NCBI GenBank assembly: GCA_900759325.1
Contig: CAAEUW010000018.1
Span: forward strand, 1 to 64,000
Source of the DNA: an uncultured Peptostreptococcus sp.
GTDB lineage: Bacteria > Bacillota > Clostridia > Peptostreptococcales > Peptostreptococcaceae
DNA: 64,000 bases
Reading direction: 5' to 3'
The notes beneath the pieces are model-generated. The model saw nothing but the letters and a program-made list of their open reading frames with translations, made no database searches and had not been told where the DNA came from. A program made the translations under genes and the position numbers. Shown here in pieces: positions 46,021 through 53,643 of this stretch (position 1 is its first letter; each line of letters starts with the position of its first letter).

Positions 46021-46701
46021 ATGGATATTAAGCATTATTATATTGAAAAGGGTCAAGGAGAGCCACTAATTCTCCTTCATGGGAATGGGGAAGACTCCAC
46101 CTATTTTGTAAACCAGATAGATGAATTTTCTTCAAACTATAGGGTGATTGCCCTTGATACAAGAGGTCATGGTAATAGCCCGAGGGGGGAGGCTCCCTTT
46201 ACAATCAGACAGTTTGCCGATGACTTATTGGGATTTTTGGATAGGATGGATATTCAAAAGGCAAATTTACTAGGATTTTCTGACGGGGCTAATATTGCCA
46301 TGTGCTTTGCTGCCAAGTACCCAGATAGGGTCTTGAAGCTAGTATTAAATGGTGGGAACCTTGATACCAAGGGCATAGAGGAAGAGATTCAGAATAAGAT
46401 AGAAAATGCCTATGAGTCAGCAAAAATGGATGCAGATAATAGTGAAAAAGCAAGGAAAAAAATGGAGCTACTTGGTCTTATGGTAAATGACCCAAATATA
46501 ACAAGACAAGAGTTAGAGGCAATAGGGGCTGAGACACTTGTGATTGCAGGTACAGAGGACTTGGTTAAAAAGGACCATACTGAACTTATTGCTAGCCAGA
46601 TTAAAAATGCAAGCCTGGCATTTGTAAAGGGTGATCACTTTGTTGCCAAGGAAAATCCAAGTGATTTTAATATTTCTGTTAGGGACTTTTTGCTTAAATA
46701 A
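46021..46701 (+). CDS. Alpha/beta hydrolase
   Basis: I prefer ATG 46021 (AGGTGA before it) to a GTG at 45982 that overlaps the ATPase gene. The 226-residue protein has the oxyanion segment LLHGNGEDST, the nucleophile elbow GFSDG (Ser), an acidic residue in VIAGTEDLV and the late His in VKGDHFVA. The substrate is unknown. It could belong to the preceding three-gene set, which ends 25 bases upstream. Confidence 0.87.
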   Translation: MDIKHYYIEKGQGEPLILLHGNGEDSTYFVNQIDEFSSNYRVIALDTRGHGNSPRGEAPFTIRQFADDLLGFLDRMDIQKANLLGFSDGANIAMCFAAKYPDRVLKLVLNGGNLDTKGIEEEIQNKIENAYESAKMDADNSEKARKKMELLGLMVNDPNITRQELEAIGAETLVIAGTEDLVKKDHTELIASQIKNASLAFVKGDHFVAKENPSDFNISVRDFLLK

Positions 46702-46934
46702 ATTTCACCTTGCTCTAGAAAGAGATATATAAAGGAATGGCTTTGTAGAGTGCGGTATTATCTATATTGAAGAAGGCCATCCAAGGATTGCCTACCAGCT
46801 TCTTGTATAGCCTATATATAAATAGAGTATAATATTAGGTTGGAAATATATTGAAAACAATAGCTAGTTGTGATATTATTTCAATTAGGAAGTTATTAAT
46901 AATTTTTAATGGTTTTTAATAAAGGAGAGCGTAT

Positions 46935-47927
46935 ATGAAAAAGAAATTAGCGGTATTTTTAGCAGCCCTACTAGTTGCAACTGGTTTGACTGCTTGTGGT
47001 CAGAAGGAAGAAGTATCCAGTGAACCTGCTGTTACTGCAAAGGTTGCAGCCCTAAAGGGACCTACTAGTATGGGTATGGTGAAGATGATGGCAGACCAGA
47101 AGGATGCAAAGGAGAAGAACTATGAATTTACAATAGGGAGTTCTCCTGATGAGATAGCACCAAAGTTTTTGAAGGGTGAGTTTGATATAGTAGCCCTACC
47201 ATCAAACCTTGCGTCTATCCTTTACAACAAGAGTCAGGGTAAGGTTCAGGTCTTAGCTATAAATACCCTAGGAATACTATACCTTATGGAAAATGGAGAT
47301 AGTGTAAAGTCTATTGAAGACCTAAAGGGCAAGACAGTGTATTCAAGTGGTAAGGGAGCTGTGCCAGAATATGCCTTTAACTATATACTTAAGGCTAATG
47401 GATTAAATCCTGATACAGACCTAAGAGTTGAGTACAAGTCTGAGCATACAGAAGCCCTGGCAGCCCTACTTAATGACAAGTCTGGCTTGGCAGTATTACC
47501 ACAGCCATTTGCTACAGTTGCCAGCCTAAAGAACAAGGACTTGAGGACTGCCCTAGACCTAAGTAAAGAATGGGATAAGGCTAGCAAGAATGCTAAGAGC
47601 ACAATGATTACGGGTGTAGTAGTTGTAAACAAGGACTTTGCAGCTAAGTATCCTGAAAAGATTAAAAAGTTTATGGCTGATTACAAGGCATCAATAGACT
47701 ATACAAACACTAATGTTGATGATGCAGCCAAGCTAATAGAAGAAAATAATATAGTTCCTGCAGCAGTTGCCAAGAAGGCTATACCACAGTGTAATATTAC
47801 CTATATAGACGGGTCTGATATGAAGGACAAGCTGAGTGGGTATTTACAGGTCCTATTTGAGGCAAATCCTAAGTCTATAGGAGGCAAGATGCCTGCTGAC
47901 GATTTCTACTATGTACAAAAGAAATAG
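46935..47927 (+). CDS. ABC importer lipoprotein, NMT1/SsuA-like
   Basis: The 330-residue lipoprotein has a signal peptide with lipobox LTAC (Cys21). The mature part has the two-lobed NMT1/THI5-like fold used for taurine, sulfonates, pyrimidine precursors or riboflavin-like ligands; motifs include FDIVALPSNLASILYN and SIEDLKGKTVYSSGKGAVPEY. Its gene has its own upstream region (233 bases) after the hydrolase, with GAGTATAATATTA (46815-46827) as likely -10 region. The permease gene overlaps its end. Confidence 0.88.
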   Translation: MKKKLAVFLAALLVATGLTACGQKEEVSSEPAVTAKVAALKGPTSMGMVKMMADQKDAKEKNYEFTIGSSPDEIAPKFLKGEFDIVALPSNLASILYNKSQGKVQVLAINTLGILYLMENGDSVKSIEDLKGKTVYSSGKGAVPEYAFNYILKANGLNPDTDLRVEYKSEHTEALAALLNDKSGLAVLPQPFATVASLKNKDLRTALDLSKEWDKASKNAKSTMITGVVVVNKDFAAKYPEKIKKFMADYKASIDYTNTNVDDAAKLIEENNIVPAAVAKKAIPQCNITYIDGSDMKDKLSGYLQVLFEANPKSIGGKMPADDFYYVQKK

Positions 47928-48660
47928 TAAATTATATATACTGGCTATAGTCTTTTGGTTGTCAATTTGGCAATTAGTCAGTTCTTTGATGGGCCAGGAG
48001 ATACTTTTAGTATCTCCTGTTTCTGCTTTAGCCAGGTTGGGTCAACTTTCCTTGGAAGTAGACTTTTGGAAGACGGTGTGGTATTCGTTTTGTAAGATAA
48101 GCCTTGGCTTTTTACTTGCCTTTGTACTGGGGATAGGCATGGCCCTACTGGGGTCAGGGTCAAGGACATTTAGGGTCTTAATCCAGCCCTTAATGGCTAC
48201 AATACAAGCAATACCGGTAGTTTCATTTATTATACTATGTTTAATATGGGTGTCATCACGAAACCTGTCAGTCTTGATATCCTTTTTGATGGTTCTGCCC
48301 ATTATATATACCAACGTTTTGACGGGTATAGATAGCATTGATGCATCATTTGGGGACCTAGCCAAGGTATTCAAGATGAAAAGGTCAAAGATAATCAGGT
48401 ATATTTACCTATCCGAGGTATATCCCTACCTAAAATCTGCAACCTATGTATCCCTGGGTCTATGCTGGAAGTCTGGTATTGCTGCCGAAGTAATTGGTAT
48501 GCCCCATATGACTATTGGAGAGAATCTTTACCAGGCAAAGATATATCTTAGTACGGGGGACCTGTTTGCCTGGACCCTGGTTATTATAGTTTTGAGTCTT
48601 GTCTCTAGGAGGGTCTTTATGGCCTTGATGGACAGACTGGTAGACAGGATGTCTATATAG
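47911..48660 (+). CDS. ABC importer permease, SsuC/TauC-like
   Basis: The 249-residue protein has six membrane helices and the EAA-type loop (FGDLAKVFKMKRSKIIRYIYLSEVYPY in two overlapping parts) that docks to the ATPase. Segments such as LGFLLAFVLGIGMALL and VVSFIILCLIW match the SsuC family. It overlaps the lipoprotein gene by 17 bases, so translation is coupled. The ligand of this importer is unknown. Confidence 0.9.
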   Translation: MYKRNSKLYILAIVFWLSIWQLVSSLMGQEILLVSPVSALARLGQLSLEVDFWKTVWYSFCKISLGFLLAFVLGIGMALLGSGSRTFRVLIQPLMATIQAIPVVSFIILCLIWVSSRNLSVLISFLMVLPIIYTNVLTGIDSIDASFGDLAKVFKMKRSKIIRYIYLSEVYPYLKSATYVSLGLCWKSGIAAEVIGMPHMTIGENLYQAKIYLSTGDLFAWTLVIIVLSLVSRRVFMALMDRLVDRMSI

Positions 48661-48681
48661 TTTTTTAGGGCAGGTGGAATA

Positions 48682-49281
48682 ATGGATATTTTAATGGAAA
48701 AAATTAACAAGTCCTATGGGGACAAGGAAGTCCTTAGGGATTTCACGACCAAATTTGAGGAGGGTACAGTTACCTTTATTACGGGCGAATCTGGTATAGG
48801 CAAGACCTCGATTATAAGGATCCTGATGGGACTAGAAGGCTACCAGTCTGGTAGTATAAGCGGCCTAGAAGGCAAGGAAATATCGGTAGTATTTCAGGAT
48901 GATTGCCTTTGTGACAAGTTGAGTCTTGATAAGAATTTAAGTATGGTCATAGATGGTCAACAGGGCAAGGAGCAAGACCTAGATAGACTACTGGACCTAT
49001 TTGGACTAGAAGGCTATAGGCACAAGAGGGTAGCTGAACTCAGTGGCGGTATGAAGAGGCGCCTGGCAATACTGAGGGCTATCCTATATCCTCATAATTT
49101 AATGATTATGGATGAACCCTTCAAGGGTTTAGACGAAGAAAATAAAAGGTTGGTTATGGGCCAGGTTGGTCAAAGTCTAGTTGGAAAAACTGGAATTATT
49201 GTTACCCATGACAAGACAGAAATAGATTTTTTTAGGTTAATTGAAGGCCTTATAATAAGAGAAATAGATATAAAAAAATAG
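48682..49281 (+). CDS. ABC importer ATP-binding protein, short SsuB-like
   Basis: The 199-residue ATPase has Walker A GESGIGKTS, Q-loop VFQDDCLCDKLS, signature LSGGMKRRLAILRAIL, Walker B LMIMDEPFKGLD and H-loop VTHDKTE. It is about 40-50 residues shorter than usual SsuB proteins, lacking the C-terminal part, but all catalytic motifs are intact. Its start lies 21 bases after the permease with only a modest ribosome site (GGCAGGTGG). Confidence 0.9.
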   Translation: MDILMEKINKSYGDKEVLRDFTTKFEEGTVTFITGESGIGKTSIIRILMGLEGYQSGSISGLEGKEISVVFQDDCLCDKLSLDKNLSMVIDGQQGKEQDLDRLLDLFGLEGYRHKRVAELSGGMKRRLAILRAILYPHNLMIMDEPFKGLDEENKRLVMGQVGQSLVGKTGIIVTHDKTEIDFFRLIEGLIIREIDIKK

Positions 49282-49304
49282 GGTTGATTTGCGTCAACCC
49301 TATT
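49277..49304 (+). terminator. Hairpin at the end of the importer operon
   Basis: An 11-bp perfect stem (49277-49287 with 49294-49304) has a 6-base loop and overlaps the stop codon. There is no U-run; the sequence goes straight into the structured element at 49311. If that element was inserted here, it displaced the terminator's tail. Confidence 0.65.
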
Positions 49305-49307
49305 GAT

Positions 49308-49574
49308 AGTATGACGGGCATGCCGTCAGTCTGTGGTGAAAGTCCATGCAGGACGTAGTTGCCGACGAACCTCATAGCAACTTGCAAGGTTATCACCGTG
49401 AGGTGATGGCGAGACAATCCGTAGGACTCGCAGACCATTATCAGGCGGTAGCCAAAACAGCGGGACTTCGCAGGATAATAAAAGAAATTCTCGCAAAGCT
49501 AGGACTCATTAGTTGTGGTTGTATAATATTTAGCGTTGGTGAGAGAGGGAGAAGAAAGTCCCCCCTACTCGATT
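49308..49574 (+). ncRNA. Compact structured RNA, possible non-autonomous mobile element remnant
   Basis: The base composition is richer in G and C than its surroundings. Pairings seen are GACGG/CCGTC (49313-49327), an outer stem GTCTG/CAGAC (49329-49333 with 49431-49435), TGG/CCA around GTGAAAGT... (49334-49346), GTTGC/GCAAC (49358-49362 with 49377-49381), TCACC-GTGA-GGTGA (49393-49406) and a final hairpin ending CTACTCGATT (49545-49574). I see no group II domain V and no transposase. It could be a group II intron remnant, an IStron or TnpB-type guide RNA scaffold without its protein, or an unnamed ncRNA. A 31-codon-plus frame across it looks non-coding. Confidence 0.55.
49545..49574 (+). repeat. 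30-bp terminal hairpin repeat, copy 1
   Basis: It matches copy 2 at 50172-50201 in 27 of 30 positions and ends CCCTACTCGATT. It is the 3' end of the structured element. Confidence 0.85.
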
Positions 49575-49581
49575 CAAATCT

Positions 49582-49764
49582 TTATTTTTTACTTTTACAA
49601 TTACATTCTTTTTTATATCTTATATAACTTCCTAAAGAAATAATCGCATATACAATTATATTATATATTGTCATCTCTACTTTTTTTTGATTAACACTAT
49701 AGAAAAGAAATATTATAAAAACTATAGTTATGAAAAAATGAAATAAAACTCTTCTGCTTCTCAT
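49582..49764 (-). CDS. Small two-helix membrane protein (60 aa)
   Basis: The 60-residue product has two hydrophobic helices (about 8-22 and 32-47, the latter IYNIIVYAIISLGSYI) and a basic tail ending CNCKSKK. I do not recognise it. Its start lies 5 bases after the stop of a 36-residue ORF on the same strand that has a strong promoter and ribosome site, which supports co-translation. Size and topology are like holins, toxins or peptide-processing helpers, but nothing decides between them. Confidence 0.45.
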   Translation of the reverse strand: MRSRRVLFHFFITIVFIIFLFYSVNQKKVEMTIYNIIVYAIISLGSYIRYKKECNCKSKK

Positions 49765-49769
49765 ATCCG

Positions 49770-49880
49770 TTATCTCAATCCTTTTTCTATATATGTTTGG
49801 GTTGGACCCACTTTATGTCTTCTAGCTGAAGCTGATAAAATAGTGCAGATAGCTTTGGTACGAATATTTTTTCTTAACAT
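49770..49880 (-). CDS. 36-residue peptide gene, unknown
   Basis: The ORF encodes a basic peptide starting MLRKNIRTKAICTILSASA and ending YIEKGLR, with an excellent ribosome site (TAGGAGGTTATT before ATG) and a good promoter 56 bases upstream. It is the first gene of a two-gene unit with the small membrane protein. It might be a signal-peptide precursor (one Cys in a hydrophobic stretch) or a toxin; I do not recognise a family. Confidence 0.45.
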   Translation of the reverse strand: MLRKNIRTKAICTILSASARRHKVGPTQTYIEKGLR

Positions 49881-49919
49881 AATAACCTCCTAAATACAAA
49901 ATAACCTCTTAAATACAAA
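49881..49919 (-). repeat. 19-bp direct repeat containing the ribosome site
   Basis: Two adjacent copies (49882-49900 and 49901-49919; 18 of 19 identical), read on the minus strand, each carry TGTATTTA(A/G)GAGGTTATT. The copy next to the ATG has the better Shine-Dalgarno (GGAGG). Confidence 0.8.
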
Positions 49920-49935
49920 AAAATCTATTTAGTAA

Positions 49936-49964
49936 GTTATAGCATTTTTTTTCGTAAATTGCAA
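49936..49964 (-). promoter_or_regulatory. Promoter of the micro-operon
   Basis: On the minus strand TTGCAA (49959-49964), a 17-base spacer and TATAAC (49936-49941) with a TGC extension form a strong vegetative-type promoter. Confidence 0.65.
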
Positions 49965-50058
49965 TAATAAGTTGAATATTGACAACTAAGAGATTTAAAA
50001 CTGACTTTATAGCAGTCTTTATTGACATGCAAAAAATTAAGTAATATTATAAATTAAA

Positions 50059-50086
50059 GGGAAGTTGGATTTTCACCAGCCTTCCC
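50059..50086. terminator. Hairpin GGGAAG/CTTCCC, probably the terminator of the minus-strand CWB2 gene
   Basis: GGGAAG plus TTGG pair with CCAG plus CTTCCC around ATTTTCA, with one bulged C. T-rich DNA follows on both strands. It is 130 bases past the CWB2 stop. Confidence 0.5.
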
Positions 50087-50112
50087 AATAATCAAATATT
50101 TATTTTTTTTAA

Positions 50113-50147
50113 CTGCCTAATCGGCAGATTAGCCATAGAAGGCTAAT
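50113..50147 (+). other. Two adjacent small hairpins near the second element end
   Basis: CTGCC-TAATC-GGCAG (50113-50127) is followed directly by ATTAGCC-ATAGAA-GGCTAAT (50128-50147). They precede the second copy of the 30-bp terminal hairpin and may belong to a decayed copy of the same element. Confidence 0.5.
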
Positions 50148-50171
50148 TTACAGAAAAAATTACATACGCTT

Positions 50172-50201
50172 GAGGGAGGAGAAAATCCTCCCTACTCGAT
50201 T
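50172..50201 (+). repeat. 30-bp terminal hairpin repeat, copy 2
   Basis: AGGGAGGA-GAAAA-TCCTCCCT forms a perfect 8-bp stem followed by ACTCGATT. It is 27/30 identical to copy 1, and the differences are partly compensatory in the stem. Confidence 0.85.
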
Positions 50202-50215
50202 TTTAGCTAGAGGGC

Positions 50216-51277
50216 TTATAAGCCTTTTAACTCATTTTCAACCTTCTTGGATACTGATTTTTCACCACCAACTATAATTATATTCTTTATGTCATTAGCC
50301 TGGATAAAGGCCTTAGTATCCTCATTTAGCTTGTCTGGTCTTGTAAGCAGGATAACCCCATTACTAAAATTAGCAACGGTACCAGAGGCAAGGGCATCAG
50401 GATAGTTAGTAGAATCTACTATAACAGCAGTACTAATATATGGCTTAAGGACTGTCTTGTAGGCCTTGGCAATTTCTACGGCTGTTTTATACCTGTCTGA
50501 ACCGGAAATCCTACCAGTGTATAGGTCTGAGCTTTTACCAAAGTAGTCTTTATCATGAGTATTTAATCCGTCAAGGTCTTCTGGGTAAGTTTTAACTCTT
50601 TTTGGAATAGAGTCATTACCACCTATAATAAACCTCCAACCTTCAAGATTATCATTCATATTAAGTTTATATGATCCTACAAAACAAGTTCCTTGTTCCC
50701 TCATTAGGTTGGCTACAAATGGTATAGAGGATAATAGGTCTGGGAATTTTTGGTCATTTACAAGTATGCCATTACTGAGATCGCCCCTAAAATGTATATC
50801 TGGAAATAATATACTGAATAGAGTTAGGTCCATGTCATTAGCGATTGAAAGAAAATCTTTACCCACATACCTATCATAAAACCTACTATATTTGAATCCA
50901 TTTGCCTTTAAAGTCTTTTCAAGTGAATTATTTAAAAGCTTGTAGTCACCCATTATATAGACACGATCAACATCATTGATTTTTAACCTATTTAGGATAG
51001 ACTTGGATATACCAGACTTAGGTACAATATAGAAGGGTGCCTTTAAGGCTGTTGCCATATATGACCCGTAAAGAGCAGTCCTAAAATCATTACCAGGTGC
51101 TAGTACAGCCTGACTGGCGTATGACTTGCCAAAATAATTTTCTTGAACTTCTATGGCCGTTTCATACCTATCGGCTCCAGCAAATCTAGTTACATACATA
51201 TCGGCACTAGCAACAGATGGTAGCAAAAAGGCTAAGGCACAAGATAAAATAAGCGATTTTTTCAATCCTTTAATCAT
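50216..51277 (-). CDS. CWB2-repeat cell-wall protein
   Basis: The start at 51277 (GGGGGAA before it) gives a signal peptide (ending SVASAD); a longer frame to 51469 is AT-rich leader. The 353-residue secreted protein consists almost wholly of CWB2-type modules: a first one from RFAGADRYETAIE, a degenerate middle part (about 135-240) with FIIGGNDSIPKRV, and a canonical last one from RISGSDRYKTAVEIA to the C-terminus. There is no separate effector domain, so it may act as a wall-bound structural or decoy protein. It lies divergently from the flavodiiron gene. Confidence 0.88.
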   Translation of the reverse strand: MIKGLKKSLILSCALAFLLPSVASADMYVTRFAGADRYETAIEVQENYFGKSYASQAVLAPGNDFRTALYGSYMATALKAPFYIVPKSGISKSILNRLKINDVDRVYIMGDYKLLNNSLEKTLKANGFKYSRFYDRYVGKDFLSIANDMDLTLFSILFPDIHFRGDLSNGILVNDQKFPDLLSSIPFVANLMREQGTCFVGSYKLNMNDNLEGWRFIIGGNDSIPKRVKTYPEDLDGLNTHDKDYFGKSSDLYTGRISGSDRYKTAVEIAKAYKTVLKPYISTAVIVDSTNYPDALASGTVANFSNGVILLTRPDKLNEDTKAFIQANDIKNIIIVGGEKSVSKKVENELKGL

Positions 51278-51581
51278 AGTAGATTCCCCCTTGAATAATA
51301 TATAAATATTTAATCTTAATCTGTAGATATATAAAAAATATCTACTGTAATAATTATACAATTCATAAATTAAATTAACAAGATAAAGGGCAAAAATTAA
51401 GCCTTCTAAGAGGAAATCTCCTAGGCCTATATTTAAAGTAAAGCTATTGAAAATAGCTAATTTTGTCATTTGTTAAATAGTGTTGGCATATGGATTAGTT
51501 TATTGTATAATATAGGCTAGGAGTAGTTTGTATATTAAATGAAATTTAAAATAAGAGTTTATTGAAGGAGGAATTTATTTC

Positions 51582-52784
51582 ATGAATACAGTAAGTGTTG
51601 AAATTTTGAAGGACTTGTACTATATGGGTGTTAACGATAGAGATACAAATCTTTTTGAAAATATGTGGCCATTGCCAGAGGGTGTAGCCTACAATTCGTA
51701 CCTGATCGTTGACGAAAAGACAGCCCTACTTGATACTGTAAAGATAACTAAGGTTAATGGATTTATTGAAAACTTAAAGAAGAACCTAAATGGTAGAGAT
51801 CTAGATTATTTGGTAATCCACCATATGGAGCCTGACCACTCAGGTTGTTACCTATCAGTTTTGGATATTTATCCAAATCTTACTTTTGTAGGAAACAAGA
51901 AGGCTAGGGCTATGTTCAAGGACTACCTAGACATGGAACCAGAAAACTTCATTGAAGTAAAGGAAGGGGATACCCTATCACTAGGTAAGAGGACTCTTAC
52001 TTTTGTTAATACTCCAATGGTTCACTGGCCGGAATCTATGGTTAGTTACGAAACAACTGACAAGATCCTATTCTCACAGGATATATTCGGAGGTTTTGGT
52101 GCCCTAAATGGTACAATCTTTGACGATGAAATGAATTTCGACTTCTTTAGAGACGAAATCAGAAGGTACTATTCAAACATAGTTGGTAAGTACTCCAAGC
52201 AGGCAGCAAAGGCTCTTCAAAAGGTAAAGACTCTAGAAATAAACGTTATATGTCCAGTACATGGTATCGTTTGGAGAAGTCATCCAAACATGATAATAGA
52301 CGAATATATAAGACTAGCCAACCAGATCAACGAAGAGGGTGTAGTAATAGCTTATGGTTCTATGTACGGAAACACTGAAAAGATGGCTGATACTTTGGCT
52401 AGGTACCTAGCTGAAGAGGGCATAAGAAATATAAAGGTATTTGATGTTTCTAAGACTCATGTATCCTACATACTTAGTGAAATTTGGAAGTATAAGGGCT
52501 TCATACTAGGAAGCTGTACATACAACAATTCAGTATATCCTAATGTAAACCAGCTACTATATACTCTAAGAATGAACAAGATGTCTAACCACGTCCTAGG
52601 AATCTTCGGTTCTTATGGATGGAGTGGCGGTGCTGTCAAGGAATTGACAGAATTTGCTTCTGAAGGTGGTAACTTCGAGGTTCTTCCAACAGTTGTTGAA
52701 GCTAAGGGAACAATGAAGGAAGAGGATAATGAAGCGCTTAGAGCCTTGGCTAAGGAAATGGCTGAAGCCCTAAGAAATAGCTAG
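51582..52784 (+). CDS. Flavodiiron protein (FprA-type)
   Basis: The 400-residue enzyme reduces O2 to water or NO to N2O and so protects anaerobes. The N-terminal metallo-beta-lactamase domain has the diiron ligands HHMEPDHSG (HxExDH), the later His in TPMVHWPESM, and CPVHGIVW. The C-terminal flavodoxin domain (from about 256) has the FMN loop YGSMYGNTEKMA. There is no rubredoxin extension. The 304-base upstream region has TTGTATAATATAGG (51502-51515), a likely -10 region. It has AAGGAGGAA as ribosome site. Confidence 0.94.
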   Translation: MNTVSVEILKDLYYMGVNDRDTNLFENMWPLPEGVAYNSYLIVDEKTALLDTVKITKVNGFIENLKKNLNGRDLDYLVIHHMEPDHSGCYLSVLDIYPNLTFVGNKKARAMFKDYLDMEPENFIEVKEGDTLSLGKRTLTFVNTPMVHWPESMVSYETTDKILFSQDIFGGFGALNGTIFDDEMNFDFFRDEIRRYYSNIVGKYSKQAAKALQKVKTLEINVICPVHGIVWRSHPNMIIDEYIRLANQINEEGVVIAYGSMYGNTEKMADTLARYLAEEGIRNIKVFDVSKTHVSYILSEIWKYKGFILGSCTYNNSVYPNVNQLLYTLRMNKMSNHVLGIFGSYGWSGGAVKELTEFASEGGNFEVLPTVVEAKGTMKEEDNEALRALAKEMAEALRNS

Positions 52785-52805
52785 GATAAAAATTGTTATG
52801 TCTTA

Positions 52806-52840
52806 CTAGCTGGATCGTTTAAGTGTCCAGCTAGACTTAT
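52806..52840 (+). terminator. Terminator-like hairpin after the flavodiiron gene
   Basis: CTAGCTGGA (52806-52814) pairs with TCCAGCTAG (52826-52834); the tail ACTTATAT is a poor U-run. Confidence 0.55.
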
Positions 52841-52871
52841 ATAAATATAATTTAGAACAAGAGGTAGGTAT

Positions 52872-53333
52872 ATGAGAGGTTTTGAACTAGTTTCAGATCA
52901 ACATAGGAAATATCCAGATTGCAATATCCTTATCCCTCAGAGGGGAACTGCAAAGTCAGCAGGCTATGACCTGTGTACACCAGTTGATATAGTCATACCA
53001 GCCAGGGGGCAGTCAGGTGTAATATTCACAGATATAAAGGCCTATATGGGGGCGGATGAAGTGCTGACTACTCATGTTAGGAGCTCTATAGGTATGAAGA
53101 GGGGTCTAGTCTTGGCTAATACTACAGGTATTATAGATTCAGACTATTATTCTAACCCAGACAATGATGGAAACATAGGCTTTATGCTTAGGAACCTAAC
53201 TGATGAAGAGGTTATTATTAAGGCTGGCGAGAGGGTAATTCAGGGAATATTTATAAAATACCTAATAAGTGATGATGACCAGCCTAAGTCTGAGGATAGA
53301 CTAGGCGGGGTAGGATCTACTGGAAAAAAATAG
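52872..53333 (+). CDS. dut: dUTP diphosphatase
   Basis: This 153-residue trimeric enzyme splits dUTP into dUMP and PPi. Four of the five family motifs are clear: SAGYDL, VRSSIGMKRGL, TTGIIDSDYYSN, and GERVIQGIF; the fifth is RLGGVGSTGK at the C-terminus. It completes the dCTP-to-dUMP route with dcd at 27 kb. It has its own ribosome site (AGAGGTAGG). Confidence 0.94.
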   Translation: MRGFELVSDQHRKYPDCNILIPQRGTAKSAGYDLCTPVDIVIPARGQSGVIFTDIKAYMGADEVLTTHVRSSIGMKRGLVLANTTGIIDSDYYSNPDNDGNIGFMLRNLTDEEVIIKAGERVIQGIFIKYLISDDDQPKSEDRLGGVGSTGKK

Positions 53334-53366
53334 GTTAAAAAGCTTTAAAGTAATACCTATTAATGC

Positions 53367-53491
53367 TATAATAAGCATATGTGCGTATGAACGTAACAAA
53401 AGTCTAAAAACCAAACAAGGTCCGGTTTGAAGCTGGTCCAAGTAAAAAAGCCACTGTATTCATTTGGGAAAAATGAGTACAGTGGCTTTTT
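53367..53491 (+). ncRNA. Candidate small RNA of about 110 nt
   Basis: An extended -10 (TGC-TATAAT, 53365-53372; weak -35) lies 34 bases after dut and 272 bases before nadA. A transcript from about 53379 would contain inverted segments CCAAACAAGG/CCGGTTTG and GGTCC repeats, then end at the strong terminator. No ORF lies inside. The alternative is that this is only the 3' UTR of dut. Confidence 0.45.
53445..53491 (+). terminator. Strong terminator upstream of nadA
   Basis: AAAAAGCCACTGTA (53445-53458) pairs perfectly with TACAGTGGCTTTTT (53478-53491) and continues as CAT/ATG inside. The A-run and T-run would also let it work on the other strand. Confidence 0.93.
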
Positions 53492-53643
53492 CATAGGTGC
53501 TTGTCGTAGTAAAATTGATTTTTTCCCCTTTTCCTATTCACATTTATTGTCATGTATAGTATTATGTATATGTTGATGTATATACATATAAATATATACA
53601 AATAGACAATAAGTAAGCAGATTTTATCTGCTGAGGAGGATAT

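Noticed and set aside
46735..46860. Riboswitch upstream of the NMT1-like importer
   Set aside because: ATGGC/GCCAT-type pairing is present but no TPP or other conserved core could be recognised.
49308..49574. Complete group II intron
   Set aside because: No domain V-like 34-nt hairpin and no reverse transcriptase are visible, and the length is too small; only end-like features remain.
49346..49627. A 93-residue protein across the structured element
   Set aside because: Composition follows RNA stems, no ribosome site, no recognisable domain.
51278..51469. 64-residue extension of the minus-strand CWB2 protein
   Set aside because: It would place the signal peptide internally; ATG 51277 with GGGGGAA gives a standard secreted start.
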